Below are positions 55,986-64,000 of a stretch of 64,000 nucleotides of DNA, in pieces; position 1 is the stretch's first letter; every line of letters begins with the position of its first letter. Origin of the DNA: Actinomycetospora lutea (GTDB taxonomy: Bacteria > Actinomycetota > Actinomycetes > Mycobacteriales > Pseudonocardiaceae); contig NZ_JAQZAL010000009.1 of the NCBI RefSeq assembly GCF_028737205.1, positions 124,001-188,000 on the forward strand. The letters run 5' to 3'. Under the pieces are notes generated by a model. It ran no database searches and was not told where the DNA came from. It saw only the letters and a program-made list of their open reading frames with translations. The translations under genes were made by a program, and so were the position numbers.

Positions 55986-57933
55986 ATGGCCGCAGACGGG
56001 CCCGTCGAGCAGCCGGCGGGCATCCCCTCCGACGTCGTCGCGGCCTTCGAGGACATCCCGGCGGTGCTCTGGGCGTTCGAGGGGCCCGAGCACCGCGTCG
56101 TCGCCGCCAACCGCGCCGCGCGGGCCAGCATGGGCTTCCGTCCCGACATCGTCGGGCGCCCGATCCGGGAGGTCGCGCCGGAGCTCGAGGGCCAGCAGGT
56201 GTTCGAGACCCTCGACGAGGTGTGGGCCCGCGGGGAGCCGGTGATCGGCGACGAGCGGCGCATCCTCGTCGACCGCGACGGCGACGGCCGCCTCGAGGAG
56301 GACTTCTACTCCTACACGTTCGTCCCCACCCACCACGCCGACGGCTCGATGCGGGGCATGACGGTGCACATCGGGCGGGTCACCGACGAGGTGCTGCGCC
56401 GGCGCGTGGCCGAGACCTCGGCCGCCGAGTCGGAGCGCCGGCTCCACGCGGCGCAGGACATCGTGCTCACCCTGCAGCGCTCGCTGCTGCCCGCCGCCCT
56501 GCCGGTGCTGCCCCGCGCCCGCCTCGCCGCGCGCTACGTCGTCGCCGGCCAGGAGCTCGCGGCCGGCGGCGACTGGTTCGACGCGGTGCCGCTCGCCGAC
56601 GGGCGGCTGGCGGTCGCGGTCGGCGACGTCGTCGGCCACGGCGCGGCCGCGTCGGCGGCCATGGGCCGGTTGCGGGCGGTCGGCGCCAACGCGCTCGCGG
56701 CCGACCGCGGCGTGGCGGGGACCCTCGCCGAGCTCGACCGCTTCGCGGCCCGCGAGCGCGCCACCCGCGCGGCCACCGTCTGCGTCGCGGTGCTCGACCC
56801 GGGCACCGGCGAGCTCGAGCTGGCCGCCGCCGCGCACCCGCCGCCGTTCGTGGTCACCGCCGGGGGCACCGCCCGCTGGATCGACGTCGCCCCCGGCGCG
56901 CCGCTGGGGACCGGGGCGCCCGTCCCGACCCCGACGCTCGACCGGCTCGGCCCCGGCGACGTGCTCGTCCTCTACACCGACGGCCTGGTCGAACGGCCCG
57001 GGCACCCGCTCGGCGACGGGCTCGAGGCGCTCGCCCGCACCGCGGTCGCCGCCGGCCACGAGCACGTCGAGGACGACACGACGGTGCCGACCGCGCAGGT
57101 CGACCGGATCGCCGCCCTCACCGTCGAGCGCCTGGGCTGGACCGGCGGCGGTCACACCGACGACGCGACCCTGCTCGCGGTCCAGCGCACCGCGGAGCCG
57201 ACGGCGCCGTTCACGCTCGACATCCCGGCGCACCCCCGCGGCCTGCGCACCCTGCGTCGCGGGCTCGACGCCTGGCTCGACGCGGCCGGGGTCGGCGAGG
57301 ACGACACGGTGGCGCTGGTCCACGCCGCCGGGGAGGCCGCCACCAACGCGATCGAGCACGCCTATCCCGATCCGCCCGCCGACGGCGACGGCGTCCGGAT
57401 CACCGCCGGGCTCGACGACGGCGGAGGCGTCACCGTCACCGTCGCCGACACCGGGAGCTGGCGCGCTGCCGCCGAGGAGGCGGGCGGCCGCGCGCGCGCT
57501 GATGATGATGCGCGGCCTCGTCGACCGGGTCGACGTCGCCACCGGGCCCGACGGCACCACGGTGACGCTGTCGACGCCGGCGCGGCGCGACGTCCTCGTC
57601 AGCGCCTTCGGCGACGACAGCACGCCCGCCGCCCGCGGCGTGCCCGAGGACCTGAGCACCGAGACGCGCGGCGACGTGCTCGCGGTGACCGGCCCGATCG
57701 ACACCGGCACCGTCGAGCGCTTCCGTCACCGGGTGCTGGAGGTCGCCCGCGGCGGGGCACGCAAGCTGACCGTCGACCTCGACGGCGCCTCGGTGTTCTC
57801 GAGCTCGGCGGTGCAGGCCGTGCACGAGCTGCGCCGCGACCTCCCCGGCCTGCGCCTGCACGCGGCGGGCATGAGCGTCGCGGGACGGGTCCTCGCCCTC
57901 ACCGGCCTCGACGACCTGCTCGACGACACCTGA
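55986..57933 (+). pseudogene. PAS-PP2C-HATPase-STAS sigma-regulator protein, frameshifted in a CG repeat
   Basis: Expected product of about 648 residues: PAS-like sensor (residues 20-145), SpoIIE/RsbU-type PP2C phosphatase (GGDWFDAVPL, VGDVVGHGAAASAAM, LYTDGLVERPG, GHTDDATLLAV), anti-sigma-type HATPase (HAAGEAATNAIEHAYPD, VTVADTGSWR) and a C-terminal STAS domain (VLAVTGPIDTGTVERFRHRVLEVARGGARKLTVDLDGASVFSSSAVQAV). The frame is lost at a CGCGCGCGCG run near 57488-57498; adding one CG unit restores it. Such four-domain proteins join partner switching in one chain and control stress sigma factors. As sequenced, the STAS part would only be made as a separate ORF beginning with MMM (57502). Confidence 0.75.
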
Positions 57934-58014
57934 CCCCGGGCGCTCGGTCCCGCCCGGCCATGGCCGCGGTGCTCGTCGTCGCCGTGGTGCTCCTGCCGCG
58001 CTCGATGATGGTGC

Positions 58015-58203
58015 TCAGGTCGTCCGCGGACGGCTCCCGCCGCGGGGACGCAGGGTGACGCCCGCGTCGAGGAGCAGGCGCCGGACGTGGCCGAAGCTGC
58101 GGCCGGTGTCCTCGGCGAGACGCATGAGGCTCGCACCCGCCGCGTAGCGCTCGACGACGTACCCCGCGAGCGCCGCCCGATCGTTCGCCACCGTCTTCGA
58201 CAC
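58015..58203 (-). CDS. small helix-turn-helix protein
   Basis: 62 residues with one HTH: YVVERYAAGASLMRLAEDTGRSFGHVRRLLLDAGVTLRPRGG. This short family is common in streptomycetes and relatives and has an invariant S-x-G-x-V-x-R-x-L recognition helix. It is probably a DNA-binding protein or nucleoid factor. GTG 58203 is chosen because AAGGAG lies 7 nt upstream. Confidence 0.7.
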   Translation of the reverse strand: MSKTVANDRAALAGYVVERYAAGASLMRLAEDTGRSFGHVRRLLLDAGVTLRPRGGSRPRTT

Positions 58204-58282
58204 CTGGCATCTCCTTCCGTCGGTTGCGGGGGACGGTAGGCACGCGCGGACGCCGGTGCGCCGAACCGTCCAGGATTGAGAC

Positions 58283-59106
58283 ATGACCTCCCCCCGACCC
58301 GGACAGCTGTGGCCGGAGCAGCCGGCGCCCACCGAGGACGAGATCGCCGCGCGCGTCCGGACCGAGCGCCACGGCCACGACGGCCACGTGCTGTCGGTGA
58401 CGATGACCCGCACCGACAAGCGCAACGCCGTCGACCTGCCGATGACGACCGCGCTCGACCGCGCGCTGGGCACCCTCGACGACGACCCCGGGCTGCGCTG
58501 CGGCGTGCTCGGCGGCGGGCCGACGGTGTTCTGCGCGGGGACCGACATCGCGGTGGGTCCCGGCGCGCCGACCCCGCGGGGCGGCAACTACGGGGTCGTC
58601 GCCCGGCAGCGCACGACGCCGCTGGTCGCGGCGGTCGAGGGCATCGCGTTCGGCGGCGGCTTCGAGATCGTGCTGGCGTGCGACGTCGTCGTCGCGTCGC
58701 GCACCGCGCGGTTCGGGCTGCCGGAGGTCGGGCTCGGGCTGGTCGCGAACTGCGGGGCCCTCTTCCGCGGGCCGCGCGCACTGCCGCCGATGGTGGCGCG
58801 CCGGATGCGCTCACCGGCGACCCGCTCGACGCGCCCCGGGCGTACGAGCTGGGGCTGGTCAGCGAGCTCGTCGAGCCCGGCGAGGCGCAGGAGCGCGCCC
58901 TCGAGCTCGCCGAGCGGGTCGCCGCGCGCTCCCCCGTCGCCGTCACGGCCACGCTCGCCGCCCTCGACGCCGCGCTGCACGACGCCGACGCGCAGGGCTG
59001 GGCGGACACCGACGCCGCGGTCGCGCGGGTCGTCGACAGCGAGGACCGCGTCGAGGGCGTGGCCGCGTTCTTCGCGAAGCGCCCGCCGGTGTTCCCGGGA
59101 CGCTAG
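58283..59106 (+). pseudogene. enoyl-CoA hydratase/isomerase family protein, single frameshift
   Basis: Expected product of about 275 residues. Crotonase fold with DKRNAVDLPM, oxyanion region VFCAGTDIAVG and AFGGGFEIVLACDVVVA, then GLPEVGLGLVANCGALF. Near 58805-58808 one G seems to be lost (ATGCG for ATGGCG). After it the frame continues in the other register as ALTGDPLDAPRAYELGLVSELVEPGEAQERAL, the usual crotonase C-terminus, ending at 59106. Apart from the shift the gene looks intact. Confidence 0.8.
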
Positions 59107-59118
59107 CGCGCGGCCCGG

Positions 59119-60285
59119 TCAGTACGAGCGCTCGAGCCCGAGCACCGACTGCGCCAGGTAGTTCAGCGCCATGGCCTGCGGCAGCGGCGCGAGGCGCTGC
59201 AGGCGCGCCTCCCGGAAGTAGCGCTCCACGTGGAACTCCTCGGCGTAGCCGAAGCCGCCGTGGGTCTGCACGGCGGTGTCGGCGGCGAAGAACCCGGCCT
59301 CGGCAGCGACGAACTTCGCGGTGTTCGCGGCCTCGCCGGCCGGGTCGCCGCGGTCGACCCGCCACGCGGCCTCGGCGACCACGAGCGACGCCGCGTGCAG
59401 GCGCGCGTGCGCCTCGGCCAGCGGGTGCGCGACCGCCTGGTTGGCGCCGATGCTGCGCCCGAACACCCGGCGCTCCTGCGCGTACGCGACCGCGCGGCGC
59501 AGCGCCGCCCGCCCGGTGCCCAGCGCCTCCGCGGCGATGAGCACGCGCTCGGCGTTGAGGCCGTCGAGCAGGTAGCGGAACCCGCGGCCCTCCTCGCCGA
59601 CGAGGTCGTCGCCCGACACCGCGAGTCCGTCGTAGGACACCTCGCACGACGCGACGGCGTTGCGGCCCATCTTCGGGATCGGGGTGATCGTCACCGCCGG
59701 GTCGCGCAGGTCGGCCAGGAGCAGGCTCAGGCCCTCGGTGCGCCGCGTGACCTCGGGGAGCGGCGTCGTGCGCACCAGCAGGAGCACCTTCTCCGACTCG
59801 AGCGCCTTGGACGTCCACACCTTGCGCCCGTGCACGCGGTAGCCGTCGCCGTCGCGGACCGCGCGCGTCGTGATCGCGGTGGTGTCGAGCCCCGCGTCGG
59901 GCTCGGTGACACCGAACGCGACGTGCAGGTCGCCGGTCGCGATCCGCGGCAGGTAGCGCTGCCGCATCGCCTCGCTGCCGTGCAGCACGACCGGATGCAT
60001 CCCGAAGATCGACATGTGGATGGCGCTCGCGCCGTTCATGCACGCGCCCGACGCGGCGACCTCCTCGAGCACGATCGCGGCGACCGCGATGCCCTGCCCG
60101 CCCCCGCCGTACTGCTCCGGGATGGCGACGCCGACCCAGCCGCCCGCGGCCATGGCGTCGTAGAACGCCCGGGGGAACGTGTGGGTGCGCTCGCATGCGG
60201 CCCAGTAGTCGTCGTCGAAGCGGGCGCAGAGGTCGCGGACGGCCTCGCGGACGAGCCGGTGGTCCTCGGGTTCGCGGAAGTCCAC
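59119..60285 (-). CDS. acyl-CoA dehydrogenase
   Basis: 388 residues, full-length ACAD: FREPEDHRLVREAVRDL, FGVTEPDAGLDTT, WTSKALESEKVLLLVRT, RVFGRSIGANQAVAHPLAE, and the C-terminal QTHGGFGYAEEFHVERYFREARLQR. It oxidises an acyl-CoA to the enoyl-CoA with FAD and passes electrons to ETF. The adjacent convergent gene is an enoyl-CoA hydratase (next beta-oxidation step), separated by 12 bp. Start is GTG 60285. Confidence 0.9.
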   Translation of the reverse strand: MDFREPEDHRLVREAVRDLCARFDDDYWAACERTHTFPRAFYDAMAAGGWVGVAIPEQYGGGGQGIAVAAIVLEEVAASGACMNGASAIHMSIFGMHPVVLHGSEAMRQRYLPRIATGDLHVAFGVTEPDAGLDTTAITTRAVRDGDGYRVHGRKVWTSKALESEKVLLLVRTTPLPEVTRRTEGLSLLLADLRDPAVTITPIPKMGRNAVASCEVSYDGLAVSGDDLVGEEGRGFRYLLDGLNAERVLIAAEALGTGRAALRRAVAYAQERRVFGRSIGANQAVAHPLAEAHARLHAASLVVAEAAWRVDRGDPAGEAANTAKFVAAEAGFFAADTAVQTHGGFGYAEEFHVERYFREARLQRLAPLPQAMALNYLAQSVLGLERSY

Positions 60286-60324
60286 GAGGTCACGCTACGG
60301 GCTGCGCCGCCGACGCCGGGACGA

Positions 60325-60768
60325 TCACCGCGCCTGCTGCGCGCGCTCCGCCTCCCGCGCCGCGACGTCGGCCGCCGAGCAGAAACCCCGCCGGCTGCGC
60401 TTGAGGCAGAGCAGGCCGAGCAGGGTCCCGCGCGGGTCGACGACGGCGAGGCGCCGGCCGGTCATCGCGCGCCACGTGGCGTCCAGGTCGGCGTCCGGGC
60501 CGACGACCCGGCCGAGCAGCTGCCCGCGCTCCACCGCCGGCGCGTCGGGGGGCGCGCCCTCGAGGTCGGCGCGCTCGACCACCGCGAGCAGCACGCCGCG
60601 GGCGACGACGAGCAGCGCGTGCACGTGCCCGTCGGCGAAGACGTCCCACGCCTGCGCGACCGTGGTCTGCGGCGGGCACACCTTCGGCCGGCGCAGCATG
60701 GCGTCGGCGACCGTCGTCCCCGGCGGCCACGTCCCGCCGCGACAGGGCGCGACGGACGGGACGGTCAT
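60325..60768 (-). CDS. tandem CBS domain protein
   Basis: 147 residues with two CBS motifs (VADAMLRRPKVCPPQTTVAQAWDVFADGHVHALLVV; LGRVVGPDADLDATWRAMTGRRLAVVDPRGTLLGLLCL). CBS pairs bind adenosine nucleotides (AMP, ATP, SAM) and regulate partners. The Ala/Glu/Arg tail is helical. It stands alone, so its partner is unknown. Confidence 0.8.
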   Translation of the reverse strand: MTVPSVAPCRGGTWPPGTTVADAMLRRPKVCPPQTTVAQAWDVFADGHVHALLVVARGVLLAVVERADLEGAPPDAPAVERGQLLGRVVGPDADLDATWRAMTGRRLAVVDPRGTLLGLLCLKRSRRGFCSAADVAAREAERAQQAR

Positions 60769-60917
60769 GGCGGACCTCCCCGAGCTCGTCGTGGTCTCCC
60801 CCCGACTGTCTCATCCCCGCGGGCTGCGGGCTTGTCGCAGACGGACGGATTCGCCGGCTCACCGCCGTGGCGGCGATCGTGGCGCCGATCGTGATGCACG
60901 CCCGGCCCGCGGTCCCG

Positions 60918-62297
60918 TCAGCTCGGGCGACGGCCCCGCGCCCCCGGCGGGAGGACCATCGGCTCCGGGGCGTCGGGCAGCGCCGCGGTGGGCCGCGTGG
61001 TGGCGCGGTGGCCCAGGAACGCGGCGCGGTTGGCGTGCCCGAGCAGCAGCGGCAGCAGCTCGCGGGCCTGCAGCGCGCCGTACCAGCCGGCGGCCGCCGG
61101 TCCCTCGCCGAACGCCGTCACCGCGTCCTGGCGCACCGTCGGGCCCGCGACGACGAGCGGGGTGGGGTCGCCGGTGTGCAGGACGCCGCCGGTCGAGGGC
61201 GTGGCGTGGTCGCCGGTGACCGCGACGATCGCGCGCCCGGCGAGTTCGTGCAGCCCGGCCAGGCCGGGGTCGGCGGCCTCGAGCACCTCGAGCTTCGCGC
61301 GCGGCTGCTTCGTGTGCCCGGCGTCGTCGGTGGCCTTGGTGTGCACGTGGACGAACGCGGCGCCGCCGGCGAGGAGCTCCTGCGCGGCGGCGAGCCGGTC
61401 GGCGAGCTCGGTGCCGAGGTCGCGGCGCGGGTCGAGGTGGGGCGGCAGGTGCCGGGCGCGCATGTCCAGCAGCGCGGCGAGACCGCGGTAGAGCCGGGTG
61501 CTGGTGACGGCCGCGCCGGGCACGCCGACGTGCTCGGCGAACCGCGGGACCGCGCCCCGCGTGCCCGACCACTTGGTGGTCAGCACGTCCAGCGGCGGGC
61601 GGTCGCCGTCGCGGCGGGCGACGTTGACGGGGTGCTCGACGAGCACGGCACGGGCCTCGAGCAGCAGCGACTCCAGCGCCTCGGCGGTACCGGACGCGGA
61701 CTCCTCGCACGCCAGCACCCGCAGCCAGGGGTGACGGTCCTCGAAGAACGGATCGGAGTCGGTCACCGCCCCGTCGGCGTGGTCGGGCAGGACGAGCAGC
61801 GCCTCGCCCCGGCCCCCGAGCGTCTCCAGCCGCGCCCCGTGCGCCTCCGCCACGGGCACGAGGGCCTCGAGCAACGCGGCCGCGTCGTCGCCGTCCCACC
61901 CCGCCGTGCGCCCCGTGATCCACACGCGCCCGTCGGGCCCGAGCGACGACGTGCGCAGCGCCGCGTGCGTGACCGCGACGTCCGCCGGCACCTCGATCCC
62001 CGCGCCCAGGGCCTCGAGCACCGCGCGCCCCGGGAACGGCACGTCGGCGTAGCCGAACATCGCCCAGTGCGCGAGCTCCGAGGACGGCGCGCGCCCCCAG
62101 CCGAACGGCAGGTGCCAGCCGGAGGACCCCCGCGCGGCGAGCGCGTCGAGCACGGGCGTGTGCGCCGCCTCGGACGGCGTGCGGTCGCCGAGCCCGGGGA
62201 CGGGGCGGTCACCCAGGCCGTCGAGGACCACGAGCACCACCGGCAGCCGGTCGTCGTCGAGCCGCGGCTGGCCCTCGCCGTAGCCGGGCCCCCTCAC
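60918..62297 (-). CDS. 2,3-bisphosphoglycerate-independent phosphoglycerate mutase-like (alkaline phosphatase superfamily)
   Basis: 459 residues. The VVLVVLDGLGDRPVPGLGDRTPSEAAHTPVLDALAARG opening and a Ser nucleophile in GRAPSSELAHWAMFGY are of the archaeal-type (ApgM) mutase, with FVHVHTKATDDAGHTK and VTGDHATPSTGG giving the metal-binding Asp/His sites. In this position, coupled by GTGA to a nucleotidyltransferase, it may act as a phosphoglycerate mutase or as a phosphodiesterase of a nucleotide. The GTG start is at 62297. Confidence 0.78.
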   Translation of the reverse strand: MRGPGYGEGQPRLDDDRLPVVLVVLDGLGDRPVPGLGDRTPSEAAHTPVLDALAARGSSGWHLPFGWGRAPSSELAHWAMFGYADVPFPGRAVLEALGAGIEVPADVAVTHAALRTSSLGPDGRVWITGRTAGWDGDDAAALLEALVPVAEAHGARLETLGGRGEALLVLPDHADGAVTDSDPFFEDRHPWLRVLACEESASGTAEALESLLLEARAVLVEHPVNVARRDGDRPPLDVLTTKWSGTRGAVPRFAEHVGVPGAAVTSTRLYRGLAALLDMRARHLPPHLDPRRDLGTELADRLAAAQELLAGGAAFVHVHTKATDDAGHTKQPRAKLEVLEAADPGLAGLHELAGRAIVAVTGDHATPSTGGVLHTGDPTPLVVAGPTVRQDAVTAFGEGPAAAGWYGALQARELLPLLLGHANRAAFLGHRATTRPTAALPDAPEPMVLPPGARGRRPS

Positions 62298-62827
62298 CGG
62301 CGCTCCAGGAGCGCCGAGAGCACCGGCACCGTGGCCGGCGGCACGAGCCCGGCCCACGTGCCGTCGCGGAACCCGGCGCGGATCGTCCCGGCGTCGAGCT
62401 TGCTGGCCGGGTCGCCGTCGACGACGACCACCGCGTAGCCCCCGGCGGCGAGCCGCTCGGCCTTGTCGGACTCCCACGCCGAGTACGCCCGCACGTAGTG
62501 GACGGCGCCGCGCGGGACGTACTCCGGCCACACCTCGGGGCGGGTGAGGTCGAAGGGGACGACGGTCGCGCGGTCGGCCATCCCCGCCCCGGCCAGGGCC
62601 GCGACGAGCAGCCTCGTGCGCTCGAAGTAGGTGAACGGGTTGGCGTCGTCGGTGTGGCGGTGCGTCGAGGTGGACGCGACGTGGCGGGCGCCGGTGTCGG
62701 GGTTGGTGACCGCGACGACGAGGTGGTCGTGCTCGGCGAGGGCGAGCGCGAACAGCTCGAGGTGCTGGTCGTGCACGGGCTGGAAGCGTCCGGTGACGGC
62801 CGCCAGGGTGACGGGGCGCAGCCTCAC
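62294..62827 (-). CDS. nicotinamide/nicotinate-mononucleotide adenylyltransferase-like nucleotidyltransferase
   Basis: 177 residues. HxGH-type signature is modified: VTGRFQPVHDQHLELFALAL (His19, His22; the canonical motif is GRFQPLHxGH). C-terminal PASKLDAGTIRAGFRDGTW resembles the ISGTxIR loop. It transfers AMP from ATP to a mononucleotide or phosphate ester, as in NadM. Start GTG 62827 overlaps the dehydrogenase stop (GTGA) and its own stop overlaps the mutase start. Confidence 0.75.
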   Translation of the reverse strand: MRLRPVTLAAVTGRFQPVHDQHLELFALALAEHDHLVVAVTNPDTGARHVASTSTHRHTDDANPFTYFERTRLLVAALAGAGMADRATVVPFDLTRPEVWPEYVPRGAVHYVRAYSAWESDKAERLAAGGYAVVVVDGDPASKLDAGTIRAGFRDGTWAGLVPPATVPVLSALLERR

Positions 62828-64000
62828 CGGCCCACCCCGCGACGCAGCAGGCCGCGGGCGATCGCGTTCCGCTGGATCTCCACCGTGCCGGCCGGGATCT
62901 TGAGGTTGCGGGCGAGCCGGAAGAGCTTCTCCTCGGGCGAGCCGAGGCGCAGGCCGGTGCCGCCGTGGACCTGTACGGCACGGTCGGCGACCCGGAAGAA
63001 CGCCTCGTCGTTGATCACCTTCACCAGGCTCGTCAGCCGCGGCGCGTCCGGGTGCAGCGGCATGCCGTAGGGCCCGCCGGGCAGCGCGTCGAGCTCGGTC
63101 TGGGCCTGCAGGGACGCCGCGCGCGCCGCGTACACGTCGGCGTCCATGTCGGCCAGCATGTGCTGCACCGACTGCAGCTCGGCGATCGGCGCTCCGCCCG
63201 AGGTGCGGCGCTGCGCGCGGTCGAGCGCCCGCTCGAGCAGCCAGGTGCCCCAGCCCGCGCACATCCCCCCGCGGCACAGGCGGCGCCAGTTGATCCAGGC
63301 CATGGCCAGCGCGAACCCGTCGCCGACCTCGCCCACGAGGTTCCCCGCCGGCACCCGGACGCCCTCGAGGTGCAGCTCGCCGGTCAGCCCGTCGTTCAGC
63401 ATCGTCGGGATGTCGCGCCCGCGCGTGAAGCCCGGGCTGGTCGCGTCCACGAGGAACATCGACAACGACCGGGAGCCGGCACCGGGCTCGGTGACGGCCA
63501 CGACCTGGACGACGTCGGCGAAGTGCGCGTTGGTGATCCAGGCCTTGGTGCCGTCGAGGATCCAGTCGTCGCCGTCGCGGCGCGCCGTGGTCTCCATGGC
63601 GAGCACGTCGGTGCCGACGGCGGACTCGGTGTTGGCGAACGCCGTGGTGATCTCGCCGGCCATCAGCGGCTCGAGCCACTCCTTGCGCGCGCTCTCCGAG
63701 CAGTGCTCGATCGCCGGGTTCGCGCCCTCGGTCCAGCCGAGCGCCGCGAGCCCCAGCCCGAGCCCGGAGCGCCGGTAGACGAACTCCTCGACGTGCTGCA
63801 TCTCCGCGCGCGTGAACCCGCCGCCCCCGACCGCGGCGGCGACGTGCGGGTTGTAGAGCCCGGCGGCCGCGGAGCGGCGCTGCACCTCCCGGCGCGCCTC
63901 CCAGACCGCGGCGTGCATCCGGCCGTCCTCGTCGAGGCGCGGGTTGAACGCGGTGCCGACGTCGCGCGCGGCGAGCTCGGCCTCGAGCGGCGCGACCTCC
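62824..64000 (-). CDS. acyl-CoA dehydrogenase family protein, 5' end beyond the window
   Basis: At least 391 residues seen in frame to the window edge (earliest in-window ATG at 63918; the open frame continues upstream, so the true start is probably outside). ACAD features: NTESAVGTDVLAMETT, LDGTKAWITNAHFADVVQVVAV, GGAPIAELQSVQHMLADMDADV and QVHGGTGLRLGSPEEKLFRLARNLKIPAGTVEIQRNAIARGLL. It belongs to the branch acting on short or aromatic acyl-CoAs. It is coupled to the nucleotidyltransferase gene by GTGA. Confidence 0.88.
   Translation of the reverse strand, partial: EVAPLEAELAARDVGTAFNPRLDEDGRMHAAVWEARREVQRRSAAAGLYNPHVAAAVGGGGFTRAEMQHVEEFVYRRSGLGLGLAALGWTEGANPAIEHCSESARKEWLEPLMAGEITTAFANTESAVGTDVLAMETTARRDGDDWILDGTKAWITNAHFADVVQVVAVTEPGAGSRSLSMFLVDATSPGFTRGRDIPTMLNDGLTGELHLEGVRVPAGNLVGEVGDGFALAMAWINWRRLCRGGMCAGWGTWLLERALDRAQRRTSGGAPIAELQSVQHMLADMDADVYAARAASLQAQTELDALPGGPYGMPLHPDAPRLTSLVKVINDEAFFRVADRAVQVHGGTGLRLGSPEEKLFRLARNLKIPAGTVEIQRNAIARGLLRRGVGR

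Noticed and set aside
1-64000. CRISPR arrays, tRNA or rRNA genes, prophage or integrated element
   Set aside because: No regularly spaced repeats, cloverleaf-type sequence, ribosomal RNA signature, integrase or phage structural gene was recognised on either strand.

Overview
The window is a very GC-rich actinobacterial chromosome segment. Third codon positions are almost all G or C, GTG starts are frequent, and start/stop overlaps of the GTGA or ATGA type join many genes. The gene families (GAF-ANTAR proteins, DUF574-type methyltransferases, a DUF222/HNH protein, a HelD-type helicase, a 7Fe ferredoxin, FCD-type GntR, IclR) suggest Pseudonocardiaceae, for example Pseudonocardia or Actinomycetospora. 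This assignment is inference. No rRNA, tRNA, CRISPR array, transposase or integrase was found.

Layout. 0-6.7 kb: CsbD-like stress protein, small membrane protein, core-type MetE homologue, acetyltransferase, two unknown proteins, quinone oxidoreductase and an alpha-amylase-family enzyme. 7-12.8 kb: a sulfatase module made of a LysR regulator, a Cys-type sulfatase, its formylglycine-generating enzyme, an SGNH hydrolase and a TauE/SafE permease. 12.9-14.8 kb: a two-gene C1 operon (permuted methylenetetrahydrofolate-reductase-like protein plus SAM methyltransferase). 15-20.5 kb: two tandem GAF-ANTAR proteins, a SAM methyltransferase, an orphan membrane sensor, a Clp-N protein and a dienelactone hydrolase.

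20.5-35.3 kb is the catabolic core. A GntR gene diverges from a five-gene operon: acyl-CoA-dehydrogenase-like monooxygenase, fumarylacetoacetase-like hydrolase, alpha/beta hydrolase, VOC extradiol-type dioxygenase and FAD monooxygenase. Next to it is a Rieske dioxygenase operon (alpha, beta, a 75-residue unknown, dihydrodiol dehydrogenase, class II aldolase-type decarboxylase). After that come an IclR regulator, an SLC13 permease, a ThDP enzyme and a 4,5-dihydroxyphthalate-decarboxylase-like protein. A repeated TCTGC-N3-GCAGA motif ties the IclR gene to three promoters. Together this resembles an aromatic (possibly phthalate-like) acid pathway. 35.3-40.3 kb: an AraC regulator diverges from a Baeyer-Villiger monooxygenase, a MetX-like esterase and a secondary-alcohol dehydrogenase, which looks like a ketone/alcohol oxidation pathway.

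40.4-49.4 kb holds mixed accessory genes: SRPBCC protein, DUF222/HNH protein, MarR/VOC pair, DUF5996, serine carboxypeptidase-like protein, a DddP-like M24 protein, two cupins, a second MarR and FdxA ferredoxin. 49.4-59.1 kb contains an S9 peptidase, GPP34 protein, a HelD/HelR-like RNA-polymerase helicase preceded by an inverted repeat resembling the rifamycin-associated element, an MBL hydrolase, a PP2C/STAS regulator and an enoyl-CoA hydratase. Five apparent frameshifts fall in this 10-kb stretch, so either sequence errors or recent decay should be suspected. 59.1-64 kb: acyl-CoA dehydrogenase, CBS protein, and a coupled phosphoglycerate-mutase-like / nucleotidyltransferase / acyl-CoA dehydrogenase operon that runs off the right edge.
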